Shown piece after piece: positions 10,689 through 22,060 of a DNA stretch of 64,000 bases. Source of the stretch: Diplodia intermedia (Eukaryota > Ascomycota > Dothideomycetes > Botryosphaeriales > Botryosphaeriaceae); contig JAKEKT010000021.1 in NCBI GenBank assembly GCA_021495925.1, forward strand, positions 62,001-126,000, written 5' to 3'. Positions within the stretch are counted from its first letter, which is position 1, and the number at the start of each line of letters is the position of its first letter. The notes beneath the pieces are model-generated. The model ran no database searches. It saw nothing but the letters and a program-made list of their open reading frames with translations, and was not told the DNA's origin. A program made the translations under genes and the position numbers.

Positions 10689-13600
10689 CTACAAACACCG
10701 CTCAAACGCCTCCACCCCCCTCATCGCCGCCGCCACGTGCCACGGCACCGCCCCGCCCCTCGTGCCCCTCATCCCCTTCAGCCGCGCCAGCAGCCCCAGC
10801 CCCCGGTACGTGATCAGGAACTCGCGCAGCACCGTGTCGTACGTCGTCCGCGCCTGGTTGGCCGCGAACGGGCTGCCGCCCACGCCGCCCACGCCGCCGC
10901 CGCTCAGGACCACGCCTCCCGGCCCGGCTATGCTTCCCCCCGGCGACGGAAGCGCGCTGTTGATCGCGCTGCCGCCGGCCCCTCCGCCGCCCGCGCTGCC
11001 CGTGTTGCCCACCGTGTTTCCGCCGTTGCCTGCGGTGGTATTGCCACTACCGCCGCCGCCGTTGCTGCTGCTCGCGCTGTTGGGGTTGTTGTTGTTGTTG
11101 TTGGCGGCGCCGCCGGCTGCGGCGGCGGCGGCCTCGAGGTGCTGGAGCGGGATGCTGATGTTCGGGTTGTGCGGGGTGGGGGAGACGTGGTGTTGATGCT
11201 GAGCGGCCGCCGCGGCCGCGGCCGCTGCCGCTGCGGCGGCGGCCTGGGCGGCGGCGGCGGCGGTGCGCTGGGGCTGGTGGCCGCCGGGCGTGCTGCCGAT
11301 CCAGAGGAGGTTGACGCCGACGGCGACGGGGCCGCGGGGCGGGGGCTCGGGGTGGTCCGTCCGGCTGCCGCCGTTGTCTGTCGTCGTGTTGCCGTCGGCG
11401 CCGCGCTTGACCAGGTAGCCGCTCGCGAGCGCGGGCCGGAACTCGGTCGTCGAGTTGGAGTTGTGCAGCCGGTGCTGGAGGATCACGCCCCACGACTCGT
11501 CCGTCACGTCGACGAGGCGGGCGTCCGGGTCGCTGGACGGGTCCGCCGTCGGCGGCGCGGCGCTGGTGTTGGCGTAGTCGGACGGGGTGGCGGCGGGCGT
11601 GAAGCCGCCGTGGGCGTCGGGGGAGACGCCGGGCTGTGGCGTGCTGCCTCCGGGGGTTGAGACGCCTGCGGCCGTGCTCGGATTCTGGTTCGCTGCTGCT
11701 GACGCGAGGGTTGGCAGACTCGATGTTATGGAGAATGGCGGGTTGGGCTCGACTGAGATCAACGCTGTGCCAATCACAAGCGGACACGGGCTTGTTACGA
11801 GTGCTTGCCATGCTGGACGAAAATTAGCCGTTTGCTTGATGGAGTGCAGCTGTGGGTCTTACCGTCTTGCTCGTCGCGCTCCATCACGCCAGCCCTTGCG
11901 ATGCAGAGCCTCCACGTCACCCTCCGAGCCGACATGATCTCCAATGATGTCTGGTGGATTTCACGCGCAACCTCAACAAAAGACCGGTTGTTCAGACAAT
12001 ATGAAGCTGTAGCTTGGTGCTTCCCAGGGTTGTCTGTCCAAGCCACCGTAAGCCAGGAGCCATCCACACTGACCGCATAGCCCACGTGAATGTAGGAGTT
12101 TTCGTGAAGTAGGTCCGATGGAGGCTCGGCCGTCACCCTGAATGGAATCGACTTTGGGAGAGTTTCCTCGAGCTGGATAGAAGGCGCTGAGTAGATGCTG
12201 AGCGCAGTGTGGTCAACGCTGGGCTCCTTCGGAGGACATCTATCATAGACCTCACGGGCGAGTCTCGCGAGAAGGCCCGGTTCGAGGACTATAGGTGCCT
12301 CAAAAGACGCTATGCACTTGACAGGAACCAGCTGGAGAACCAACTCGGGTCTCGAATCATCCACTACTCTGCTAGAGGGTGAGGGAAGGTACGCTTGAAA
12401 CAAGGCCCAAAAGGCGGAGCAGAGCTGCCAGAGGTTGTGTGGATCAGAGAAAGGATTGACGAGATAGACAACAATGGCGTCAGGTTGAGAAGAGTCTTCA
12501 GGCTTGGTGACCTTCTTGAAGTTTATTCTCGACAGATGTCTCCCCAGCGACGAGCAAGTGTCGCGGATAGACTGAAGGCAAGCTTGAGTGGTGGGTTTCC
12601 AGTGATCGCCATCGTGAGTGTTGATCGGAGCAGGCACCAGACCACCGTTGGACAGATGCTCGATGTCAGGGCCACGGACGTGCGTGCCGAATTTGCTACT
12701 TTCGTAAGCCATGCTGATGTTGTCGAGAAAGCTTGTGATGGGTTCGTTTAGTTGGTCACTGTATGGATGCACGCAGTAAGCCATGACATTCTTAGGGCCA
12801 CTTGTAGGCGAAAGGCCGAGGGATTCCCAAAAAGACAGGGCCGGGGGAAGTACGTCCCATGTATCTTCGCCTCGTCGCAGACGGACGTGGGGCGTCGAAA
12901 TGGGGAAGAACATGTTTGCGTGAGGATCCGCCGCAGTGGTTCGACGTTGCGCGGATTTCTGTTGGGCTTGTTTCGCAGCAGCAGACTCGGGCATGACATC
13001 CTGAATAGAAGCGTATTTAAGCATGTCACACTCGTTGGTCTGTTGAAAGAGATCCTTGACAGCATTGTGGATCGTTTGAATCGGTGCAAGTTTGCGGAGT
13101 GCGCCGGTTTGGCTTCTTGAGCAGGCCTGATTCGATTCCCCATCTTCTGAAATCAAGTCCAGGGTGCTGTGAATTATCTGGTCTGCAAGCATTTGAGTAA
13201 TGTTGATGATCTCCTTTAGATTGAGCGCGGGTGCATCCGCAACAGCCTCTGAACGGCCGTCTGAGGAAGGCGTCGAAGCAGCCGAAGCGAGTGAAAATGA
13301 TCCCCTGCGCGACCTGGCATCCGCCCCATAGCGCCGTCTGACCTTGATAATCGGTGGCGGCAGGCTGGCCAGGGACCAGTCGGAAGGAGTCGGTTCAAGG
13401 GATGAGAGTGTCGGCAGCTCGGGCATGAAACTATCAGCATCACCCAAGAGCATATCTTGACTACCGGAGTCAAGCTGCAACGTACCGGGCGTACCAACCA
13501 CTGGAGTCCCGGCGGCCGAAGAACCCAGTTTCCTGTGGGACGGCACCAGTAAGCCCGAGTCTTGAAGCATCGTCGAGCCCGTGTCTTCATCGTAAGAGCC

Positions 13601-16164
13601 TGTGCTGACAGATATATCGCTGCAACTGTCGCTGTCTTCGGAAAGGCCATCCTTCATGTACGAGTCGTCGCTTGCGCGCTTCGGAACAACAATGCTTCGG
13701 ATGAGGTCCGACGTTCGTTCCAGAGTGGCCGAGTGTGCCGAAGAGGTCGGGCGTGAAAGCTGTCCAGGCTTTGGATCCCGGTCCTTCCCAGAAAAGAAGA
13801 ATTGGCCACCAGCGGCATACTTCGAATCGGCGAGTTGCATCCTTTGACTGAAGCCCACAGTGTCAAACATTGCGCCACCCTCGGCTTTCGCTTTTGCAAA
13901 ATCTTGGACTTCTGTTTCCGCTTCGCCGACGTGCGGGGATCCAAACAGCTTCTGGTTTATGCGTGCTGGGCTGAGTGGGGGGCTGGGTTCCCGAACGATC
14001 ACAGCCTCCTCTGCAGCCTCGCTCTTGGCTTCGTTCGTCTCGAATTCTTGCGTGGGCGGTGTATCTTCGGCTTTGGGTTGTTCTTCGATTTCAGCCATTT
14101 GGACGTCGATTTCAGGTGCAGCAGGGGTGGTAGCAATCTCTGATTTGAGTGCTGGGGGTTCGACTTCGGTCTGCTCCGCATTTGCCACTTGGATCATCGG
14201 CGATACGCCTTCGAACCTGGTGTTTTCAGGGCTACTGCTCTGCTTTTGCTCTTCAAATGCTGCTGGCTGAGATACGTCCATGAGATCTCCGAACCCACCG
14301 TCTCCATCGTCAAAGAAATTGAAGTCGGCTTCCGTGACATCATTTGCACCAAACATTTCTTCATCCATGTCCTCGAAAAGGTCGTCATTATCGTCAGCTT
14401 CAGCCCCACCACCATTTGGTGTGTCTTCTGTCCTCGTCGGGTCAATGTGCTCCCCGGGTGTGGCGTCGGCGGCTCCCGCGTGTTCCTGCTGCGTGAAGTT
14501 GTCGCCGCCAGCGCTTGTTTGCCCCGCGTGACTCTGGGAATCTTGAGTCGTTGGGCCCATGATGATACCGTCCATGGTCGTATGTCCACTGGCACCAGGA
14601 GGTAAAACCGCATCTGGCGGTGTGGGGTATACTCCACTGACAGCCTGCAAATCCCCGTATGCGGAGCCTCGGGAGTAGAGGGGAGACGAAGGATATGTCA
14701 TGGTAGGCTCTGCCGCTGGCTGCGGGTTATCTTCCTGTGCTTGGCGTGCTTTTTTACGCGCTTCAATGGCCTTTTCCCTCTCTGGTTTGCCCAAAAACCA
14801 GTTGTACGCTTGCCACAAGGGGTCCGCAAATCCGCTTCTCCCCGGTCCTTGCCACCACGTCACCCCAGGGTCTTGGTCGTCCTGGTGCCCAGCCGGATGG
14901 AGCTCTTCGGGATATTCCAGGTCCCCATCGCCTCCTCCGGCGCTGTAGAAGAAGCATAGAGCGGCGGGCCAGAGACACTCGCGGCAAAGAGATGTAGAGG
15001 GATCATTCAAGTCTTTTGGTGCCTGCTGACTAGGCTGAAGTTGAATCCGCACCCATTTACCTTCCTCGTTCATATCTGGCAGGACGAGTCCCTTCATACG
15101 AAGCCACCGTAATGTATCTGCTTTCCATTGCTGGACTGCCCTCGACCGTCTGGTTGTCCCTGAGCCGTGGCGCTCACTACCGACAGCAGACGTCTCATGG
15201 CCAACGTATCTGGCTATAATGCCACACGGAGCAATGCGAACAAGCTCGCCCAGGAAGTCGTCATGTACATCGTACAAGGAGAGGATTTTCTCAAGTTGGT
15301 AGACATTGTTGGTGGCTGAGACGGAAGTAGAAATCACCAAGGTTCCGGCCGTTGACAAATGGGCGTCCAAGGTGGTGAGGAGACAGCTAAGTCCTCCAAG
15401 AATAGTCGAATCGTCGTCATCGTCGTCAGCTGTGTCGGCTGGGTTCGTAGCTCTGGAATAGGAAACAAAAGTACGATAGTTCAGGGGTATCATTTGATGG
15501 AAGCGAGACAGGTTATAGGAAATAGAACCAATGACAGCGGACATGAAAGATTCGTAGACAGAAAGCGCATCATGCTGGCGAGATGCATCGGCGGCGTTGG
15601 CGGATGCCTGGCCGGCGTGCTGGGTTCCTTGAAAGGCGCGGGCATTGGCAGCTTGGAGTGCGCGGGCATTGCTGGCAGCAGAAGCATGCTGGAGTCCTGA
15701 CTGAGAAGCTGGGAAGCGGCCTGTGAATCTTGCCAGGTCGGCGGCTTTCAGGTCTCCTTCCGATTGAGCTGCCAAAGCAGTTAGTGGCTAGGTCACAGGA
15801 CGGGCGGCGGAGCATGGACTTACTGGCCAACTGGAGGCCGTTCAGCTGTTGACTCTGCAGAGAGCCATGGTCCAGTGCTGGGGGATTGGAGCCCGGCTCA
15901 AAAAGCCACAGCAGTTGCTTGAGTCTATCGACGTAGACCAGGCGTCGTGCCTCGCGCAAACGGGCCTCGACACAGCGCAAGCCGTCGAGCTCGGCGGCCT
16001 TGGCATTCGGGGAGTCGACTGCGGAAGTGGCAGAGAAGGTGCGGAACGAAACGATGCCATAGCCATTCTGGCCGGGGTCAGCATGGAGAAGGTCAAACGG
16101 GACATGTGGCAGCAATGCATACGACGGCAGACACACTCGTGCTGCTGGATTTGATGGACTCCAT
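10689..16164 (-). CDS. MED13: Mediator complex subunit 13 (kinase-module subunit)
   Basis: This large subunit links the Cdk8-cyclin C kinase module to core Mediator and mostly represses RNA polymerase II transcription. Four exons (16164..16123, 16067..15824, 15768..11863, 11812..10689) sum to 5316 bp, 1771 residues. The first exon has only 14 codons. Its 55-bp intron (branch TGCTGAC) joins SAV to NGYGIVSFRTFSA, and the conserved LDGLRCVEARLREARRLVYVDRLKQLLWLF follows. Other Med13 blocks are IARYVGHETSAV, KWMRIQL-like WVRIQLQPSQQ, CLWPAALCFFY, the acidic central linker, and the C-terminal PIWI-like part (AIVVYLVNPFSDPHNLWQLC, NEPITSFLDNISMAYESSKFGTH, SWLTVAWTDNPGKHQA). The C-terminal exon holds long Ala, Asn and Gly runs (10.98-11.27 kb) inside an otherwise conserved end. 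The many open frames on the plus strand here are by-products of composition. Confidence 0.95.
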
Positions 16165-16621
16165 CGGGCCGGTGCGGCTCGGCTAGGGGACGTCGAAGGG
16201 GAATAGAGTTTCAGGATGCACGCAGCCCACGGCGAGCCTGGCCTTCATCAACGTCGGGCGAGGACTGGGACGGGGCGGCGATCATGCGGCGCGGCACGTG
16301 AGGAGCCCCGGAGGCCGCGTGCAGTCGGGCGGGAGGACAGGACGCGCGAGGAAAGTCGAGGAGCGGCGCGGGTCGTAATGGGCATTGTTGGCCGTGATGG
16401 GGGCGCAGAGCTAGGTCGGGCTCGGCCGGTCGGCGGGATAGTCGGGACCGCGAGGCGAGTCAGACTCGGGATGGAGAGGAGGCGGGAGAGATGCGGTTGC
16501 GGCCAGGGTCTCTAGTCTCGGTGTTCACGGCCCTCAGCCCTACCCAGGCCGCCTAGGTATCGCCGCCGCCGCCGAGACTTTTTTCTGCCGCGCGCAACCA
16601 CACCAGCTCACCACCCGCGCC
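16165..16621. promoter_or_regulatory. Shared upstream region between MED13 and ENP2
   Basis: There are 457 bp of GC-rich DNA between divergent start codons. The plus-strand side ends in a pyrimidine/CA-rich leader directly before the ENP2 ATG (context gccATGA). No TATA box was seen. Confidence 0.45.
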
Positions 16622-18919
16622 ATGAAGGTCACCAACCACTCCGACGTGCCCGTCTACACCGTCTCGGGCTCCGACACCGCCCGCCCGCTGCCCGACTGGC
16701 TCGCCCGCAAGCGCAAGCGCAGCCTGAAGCAGGACGCCGCCTATGCCCACCGCATCGAGCTGCTGCAGGACTTCGAGTTCGAGGAAGCCAGCCAGTGCGT
16801 GCGCGTCAGCGACGATGGCGACTGGCTCATGAGCACCGGCACCTACAAGCCGCAGATCCACACCCACTACCTGCCGCACCTGTCGCTGTCCTACGCCCGC
16901 CACACCAACACCATCAACCAGACCTTCCTGCTGCTCTCCGAAGACTACACCAAATCGCTGCACTTGCAAACCGACCGCTTCCTCGAGTTCCACAACCCTG
17001 GCGGCCTCCACTACACCACCCGCATCCCGCGTTATGGCCGCGATCTCAAGTACGACCGTCGCTCCACCGAGGCCCTCGTCCCCGCCGTCGGCGTCAACGA
17101 GGATGGCATGGGCGAGGTCTTCCGTCTGAACCTGGAACTGGGACGTTTCATGAAGGCCTTTGAGATTGACGTCGGGGGCGACGACTACACAAGCATGGGG
17201 GGCGGCGCGCTGCAGGGTGGCATCAATACTGGAAGTGTCAATGTTGCAGCAGTTGCCGAGGAGTCGCACAACCTCCTGGGCTTTGGCACCTCACTAGGCA
17301 CCGTCGAGTTCTGGGATCCCAGATCACGGAGCCGCGTTGGCATACTCTCGCTCCCGCCGGGCGCTTCTTACGGTGACGAAAAGGTTGGTATTACCGCCCT
17401 CGAATTTGACCGCAGTGGCCTCTCGCTTGCTTCCGGCACTTCCAACGGCCTGGTTCATCTGTACGATCTGCGTTCTCCCGTGCCTCTCTTGAAGAAAGAC
17501 CAGGGCTTTGGCCTGCCGATCCAGGATATCGTCTTTTTGCAATCGAAGACCCGGTCCGCGCAGCAAACATCGGAACCGAAGATCCTTACCTCGGACAAGC
17601 GCATCATCAAGATCTGGGATCAAAGAGATGGCAAGCCTTGGACACACGTGGAGCCAGCTGTAGACATGCACCACGTCGAGTGGGTCAAGGACAGCGGCAT
17701 GCTCCTCACCGCCAACGAAGGCAAGCAGCAGCACGCCTTCTTCATCCCCCAGCTCGGCCCAGCACCGAAGTGGAGCGCCTTCCTGGATAACGTCGTCGAA
17801 GAAATGGCCGAGGATCCAGACGACCCCAATGCCTTCGGCAGCCACAAGGTCGGCGAGGTCTACGACAACTACAAGTTCTTGACCATGAAGGAACTGGAGC
17901 AGCTCAACATGGCGCACCTGGTGGGCACGACGAGCCTGCTGCGGCCATACATGCACGGTTACTTCGTCGCACAGAAGCTGTACGAGGAGGCGCGGCTCAT
18001 CAGCCAACCGGAGCTGTGGCAAGAACAGCGCGCCAAGAGCATCCAGGAGCGCATCAACAAGGAGCGCGAGAGTCGCATCCGCGGCAACAAGAAGGTTCAG
18101 GTCAAGGTCAACCGCCGGCTCGCCGAGAAGATGCTGGAGCGCGAGGAGAAGAACGAGCGCCGCAAGGCGCGCCGCGTGCTGGAGCGTGGCGGCGACGACG
18201 ACGCCGTGCAGGCGCCGTCGAAGCCCGTCGACGAGGATGTCGGCGGCTCGGACGAGGAGGAGGTCGCCGTCTCCAACAAACCCGCCGGCGCCCGCCTGCT
18301 CTCCGATCCCCGTTTCTCCAAGCTCTTCCAGGACGAGGACTTCGAGGTCGACGAGGGCAGCCGCGAGTTCCAGTCCATCAACCCGAGCACGAACCCCGCA
18401 AGGAAGCCGCAAGGCCTCACCGCGGTCGAGCAAGAGGCTCTCGACGAGCGCCGCCACGGCGCATCTTCCGACGACGACAGCAGCGAAGACGACGGCGACA
18501 GCGACGCCGCCGGGCAACGCGGCGCCAACAAGCGACGCACCGCCGCGCCGCCTCCGCAGGAGAAGGAGAAGGGCACCGGCCGCATCTCGTCGTCCAGCTA
18601 CAAGAAGTCCGGCCACCGGCCCATGCCGCAGATGGTCGTGTCGTCGTCGAACAAGAAGCCGTCGCACGTCAACCGCGACAGGTCGTTCGGTTCTCGTGCG
18701 GCGAACATGAAGGACGGCAACGGCAATGGCGGCAAGCGCAGAGAGGGCAAGTTTGGTGGCGGTGCCGCCGCCGTTGTCGGCGACAAGGAGATCTCGTTTG
18801 CGCCGAAGGGTAGGGAGAAGCCGCAGCCCCGCAGGCAGGTCGATGAGGGTGAGGGCGGTAGGAGTAGGAAGAGGATGGATAGGAGAAGCGCGAGTGGGAA
18901 CACTTTTAGGAAGATGTAG
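16622..18919 (+). CDS. ENP2: Ribosome biogenesis protein Enp2/NOL10 (WD40, NUC153)
   Basis: This nucleolar protein is required for early pre-rRNA processing and 40S assembly as part of the small-subunit processome. It is a single uninterrupted exon of 765 residues, close to the family length. The N-terminus shows the family signature MKVTNHSDVPVYTVSG and KRKRSLKQDAAYAHRIELLQDFEF. WD40 repeats follow (SQCVRVSDDGDWLMSTGTYKPQ, LLGFGTSLGTVEFWDPRSRS, GTSNGLVHLYDLRSP, KILTSDKRIIKIWDQR). The NUC153 motif is near residue 560 (LLSDPRFSKLFQDEDFEVDE). The region after residue 600 is acidic, then basic (SRKRMDRRSAS) and of low complexity, as usual. The start agrees with homologues. A 447-codon open frame on the other strand is a composition artefact. 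Confidence 0.96.
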   Translation: MKVTNHSDVPVYTVSGSDTARPLPDWLARKRKRSLKQDAAYAHRIELLQDFEFEEASQCVRVSDDGDWLMSTGTYKPQIHTHYLPHLSLSYARHTNTINQTFLLLSEDYTKSLHLQTDRFLEFHNPGGLHYTTRIPRYGRDLKYDRRSTEALVPAVGVNEDGMGEVFRLNLELGRFMKAFEIDVGGDDYTSMGGGALQGGINTGSVNVAAVAEESHNLLGFGTSLGTVEFWDPRSRSRVGILSLPPGASYGDEKVGITALEFDRSGLSLASGTSNGLVHLYDLRSPVPLLKKDQGFGLPIQDIVFLQSKTRSAQQTSEPKILTSDKRIIKIWDQRDGKPWTHVEPAVDMHHVEWVKDSGMLLTANEGKQQHAFFIPQLGPAPKWSAFLDNVVEEMAEDPDDPNAFGSHKVGEVYDNYKFLTMKELEQLNMAHLVGTTSLLRPYMHGYFVAQKLYEEARLISQPELWQEQRAKSIQERINKERESRIRGNKKVQVKVNRRLAEKMLEREEKNERRKARRVLERGGDDDAVQAPSKPVDEDVGGSDEEEVAVSNKPAGARLLSDPRFSKLFQDEDFEVDEGSREFQSINPSTNPARKPQGLTAVEQEALDERRHGASSDDDSSEDDGDSDAAGQRGANKRRTAAPPPQEKEKGTGRISSSSYKKSGHRPMPQMVVSSSNKKPSHVNRDRSFGSRAANMKDGNGNGGKRREGKFGGGAAAVVGDKEISFAPKGREKPQPRRQVDEGEGGRSRKRMDRRSASGNTFRKM

Positions 18920-19524
18920 ATGTAGATGGTGGGGCTTTTGTATGTACGGGTATGCATATGGCGGGCGTTTTGTTTTGTGTGTTCTTGGGGCTTTACTGGG
19001 TGGCTCCTTTTCTTTTACACGGATTTGTTTGTTGTTGTTGGGAAGATCAAAAAAGTTTTTTATATACCCGGGTAATGAATCTTGTGGTTGGTCGAGATTG
19101 TTATGTCTTCGCAGCTCGTTGGTGATTCGTGCTCGGTCACCGCTTTACACCAGTTGTTCTCAGCCAAGTGTGGCTGTAGACTTTGTGGGAAGATGTCATG
19201 GGCATCCTCGCTTTGTCATTGTTTGAGAGAAATATGCTCCTTTTTTCCTTCTTCAGTCAACGAGCATCGACCCAGCCGCGAGCGCACTCGTTATGCCTTT
19301 GTTGCCTTTGTCGGCCAACATCATTCAACCCTAAGATTGATTCATTGGGCTTGATCTCTTCAAACTTGCGGGCGCCGTAGCTGAAGCACGCGTCTTTTGC
19401 CGGTACGAATGCCCTGCATCTCTACAGCCCCCTCTCGCAGCCGATGGCTAGCGCGAAGAATAGCAGAACATGGCGTAACTAACTATGCCTTAGCTCGTTC
19501 TTAGAGAGAGAGAAAAATAATAAT
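18920..19524. other. Intergenic region downstream of ENP2
   Basis: The ENP2 3' flank has GTTTTGTTTTGTGTGTT-like T/G-rich sequence and a T-run at 19057. It is AT-richer than the gene. No gene was recognised. Confidence 0.4.
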
Positions 19525-19612
19525 ACGTAGGTAGTTGAAGCCATCGTCCGGACGTGTATATAGAATTTTTAATTCGACATTCTCGTTCGGACGATAGCTT
19601 TAACTACCCATG
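19525..19612. repeat. Short palindromic element, copy A
   Basis: The left arm GTAGTTGAAGCCATCGTCCG is answered by the inverted right arm CGGACGATAGCTTTAACTAC around an AT-rich middle. It belongs to the same family as nine other copies in this window. The outer arms found in full-length copies are not clear here. Confidence 0.7.
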
Positions 19613-20087
19613 ACATGAGCAAAAAACAGATCCACGCTAGCCATCGGCTGCGCGAAGGAGCTGTACAAGCGGTCGGAATCTCGCCGAAGAGGCTGTGTCT
19701 AGGTGTGAGGATGAAGTTTCCTGGCCGTGTACATTTTCAGATAGAGTCTTTGAACACTCAAAGTACCTTCAGTGGTGAGCATGAGCTCGAAGCAATTACC
19801 ACAAGCTTGGGGGAGAAAACATTTGAAGTGAAGAAAAGAAGGTCGGCTGGTCAAGACATCAAGACGGGTGGCAGTGGGGTTTCATGCCGTCAGGACGAAA
19901 ACATGAGTGAGCATCGAATGGCATTGAAGGAGCTTCGAACAGCGACAAAACATTCAAGATTCCCCCCAAGCACACACACTCACTCACTCACTCACTCCAC
20001 AATCCTCACACCCCGCGCACCGTATGTACAGTACATACCAACAACCACCCCCCACACTCAACATACCCACCCCACCCCACCCCAACC
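19613..20087. other. Intergenic region downstream of the compact kinase gene
   Basis: It has ordinary composition up to 19.97 kb, then (ACTC)n and CCCCACC-rich sequence directly beyond the kinase stop codon. Open frames here are not convincing. Confidence 0.35.
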
Positions 20088-21222
20088 CTACCCCCACCCC
20101 GCCTCAACCTCCCTCAACACCACCCTACTATCCCACCTCCTCCCCACATCCACCCTCGCCATGGCCTCCAGAATCGCCCCCAACCTGCGCCCCCCATACA
20201 CGTCAGCCACGACGTACTTCCCGTCCGCCGCCGCCCGCCGCAGAGCGCGCGGCACGACGGCCCGCTGGCACGCGCAGGCGACGACGGCCGCCAGCCCCCA
20301 CACGTCGCTCTTCTCGGTGATGCGCGGCGCCTCGGGCGGCAGCCAGTTGGGGTCGCCGGGCGAGCGCGGCGCGCCGCGCGGGCGCCGCAGGAGCGCGTGC
20401 TCGGCGCGTTCGTTGGTCGCCCAGCCTGTTTTTGGGGGGTGGTGGTGGTGCCACGCCGGTGGTTAGCGGTGTGGGGAAAAAAAAAAAAAGCTGCTTGGTG
20501 GAGGTGTGCGGGAGTGGGGTGGGAGCTAGGCTTGTTTGTCGAGGAAGGGGGGGGGTTGTTGGACCGCAGTGTGTAGTGTGTGTGTGTGTGTGTGTGTGTG
20601 CTGCGCGAGAGGGGATGGCGATGCCACTTACCGAAATCGCCGAGGATGGAGACGAGGCCGCCTGGTGCGGCGGCGGAGGGGCGGAGGAAGACGTTTTCGA
20701 GCTTCATGTCCTTGTGGATGATGGCGTCCCAGTTGGGCAGGGGGTCGTTGGGCGTGCGGATGCCGAAGTGGCAGTAGGCCAGGGCGCCGGCGAGGTCCTT
20801 GAAGATGCTCTTCACGGCTTCGGCGCTGACGGGGCGGCCGGCTGTGCGATGGCTGCGTACGAAGCTCAGTATGTTGTGCGTGAGGGGAGGATCCAGCGAA
20901 CAGCGCTGGCTAGCTGAGCTCACTCGTTGATGTACCCTAATAGGTCGCCCCCTCTGTGATACTCTACTACGATGGCTCCCAACATCGTGTCTTGGTTTAT
21001 GAAACATTCGACCATTTTGATGATATTTGGGTGGTCGAGTACTTTCAGTGCGCGATACTCTCTGGAAATGCATAGCATTGCTGGAAAACCGTACGCAGTT
21101 TTTTTTACGTATGATTTCGCATCGCCTTCCTTTTTCACAACATAGATGCCACACTGCCAATAATTTCCATGGCGAATGACGCGCACCATGTTGTATGTGT
21201 CAGTGGGGTGACGAGCAACCAT
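20088..21222 (-). CDS. Compact protein kinase (NIMA-related-like fold)
   Basis: This is a predicted Ser/Thr protein kinase of 285 residues. Three exons (21222..20924, 20852..20632, 20425..20088) join in frame. Visible elements are a candidate ATP lysine at residue 40 or 41 (YVKK), an alpha-C segment REYRALKVLDHPNIIKMVE, the hinge-like VVEYHRGGDLLGYIN, the catalytic loop IIHKDMKLENVF (D148, N153; HKD instead of HRD), the metal-binding GDFG (D172), a PPEAP in place of the usual APE, and DVWGLAAVVACAC of helix F. The glycine loop is poor (VIRHGNYWQCG), and the C-lobe is shorter than normal. The protein could therefore be active, but an N-terminal exon may be missing: the frame stays open about 50 bp above the chosen ATG. 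The second intron holds a (TG)n run and an A13 run. A decayed paralogue lies at 39-40 kb. Confidence 0.62.
20577..20600. repeat. (TG)n microsatellite in a kinase intron
   Basis: An uninterrupted run of about eleven TG units lies within the second intron of the compact kinase gene; a 13-base A run lies 90 bp away in the same intron. Confidence 0.85.
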
Positions 21223-21387
21223 GTCGGATCTCGATATCTCGTAAATACGCGTACGGAAGCTGTACAGAGCGGGTTGAAGTTGCTAAAATGTAACGGCCTT
21301 TTCGATCTCCAGTTACGAGGAAAGGCTCGCACGAGGTTTTTAAACTCCAAATTTTATATCGTTAACAACTCCTCGAGATACGTCATA
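21223..21387. promoter_or_regulatory. Upstream flank of the compact kinase gene
   Basis: This AT-richer sequence between the kinase start and the next open frame must include its promoter unless an unseen 5' exon exists. A minus-strand TATAAAATTTG sits at about 21350-21360, some 130 bp above the chosen start codon. Confidence 0.3.
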
Positions 21388-22060
21388 TCAGCAGGAGTGC
21401 AGCACCGATGCAGCCCTGTCCTTGTTCACTGTCACTTGGGACAGCATTGAAATAAGATCAAAGGCGATTGTGAGCCACTTGTATATATCACTTGGCTCCT
21501 GTTTGCTATGCGCTGTCCATATGCCAATCAATGTGAAGAAATGCATGTTAACAACAAAGGTGATGCTAAGTGTCATCATATTAGTTTGATAAAGAGTACT
21601 ACGCTCTATGTGGCACTGTGTCTTCATGCGCTCTCTTACCTTTAGCCGGCGCCAGCAACATACAGCAGATATGACAGCTACTTTGTGTTTGTATAGTGCC
21701 AACTCGACAGTGCAAACCACCATGAACCAGGCATTGACTGACCGTGTGATTTGCCGGCAACGCCTCCCGCAACATTCTATGCCACCCAAGGAGTAGATCT
21801 CGCACGTTACTGTCATGTCAATCTCGTAAACAACTATTTCAGGAATAGTTGACCATAGCCTGTATCCCAAATCCATGTTGACTATCTCACGACACATCAA
21901 GTCGGATCGCAAAATAAACCAATATACAAAGACGCCAGGCTTTAACGTACTCGATGAGATCATGCAAGCCACAAATACAATATGGATGGCAATTTTTTCT
22001 TCACCTTCTGCAACTGAGATATGGTGTGTGTCGATAGAAATCCACAGTTTAAAAGTTGCA
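21388..22060 (-). CDS. Doubtful ORF, possible membrane protein fragment
   Basis: I do not recognise this protein. The open frame ends at 21388 and runs back past its first ATG (21972) to a stop near 22075, where CTCTAG could serve as an intron acceptor. It is AT-richer than the neighbouring genes, so a frame of over 200 codons is less likely to arise by chance. Three hydrophobic segments are visible: IAIHIVFVACMISS with VFVYWFILR, NAWFMVVCTVELAL with KVAVISAVCCW, and MMTLSITFVVNMHFFTLIGIW. A fourth, weaker one (WLTIAFDLISMLSQV) follows. Many cysteines are present (GGIECCGRRC). No homologue family comes to mind; it may be a real lineage-specific membrane protein, a relic, or chance. Confidence 0.28.

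Noticed and set aside
10305..11660. 451-codon plus-strand frame over the 3' part of MED13
   Set aside because: It is GC-driven, mostly Arg/Ala/Gly/Val, and opposite a conserved Mediator exon.
17324..18667. 447-codon open frame opposite ENP2
   Set aside because: It lies wholly inside the well-supported ENP2 exon and is a composition effect with no recognisable motif.
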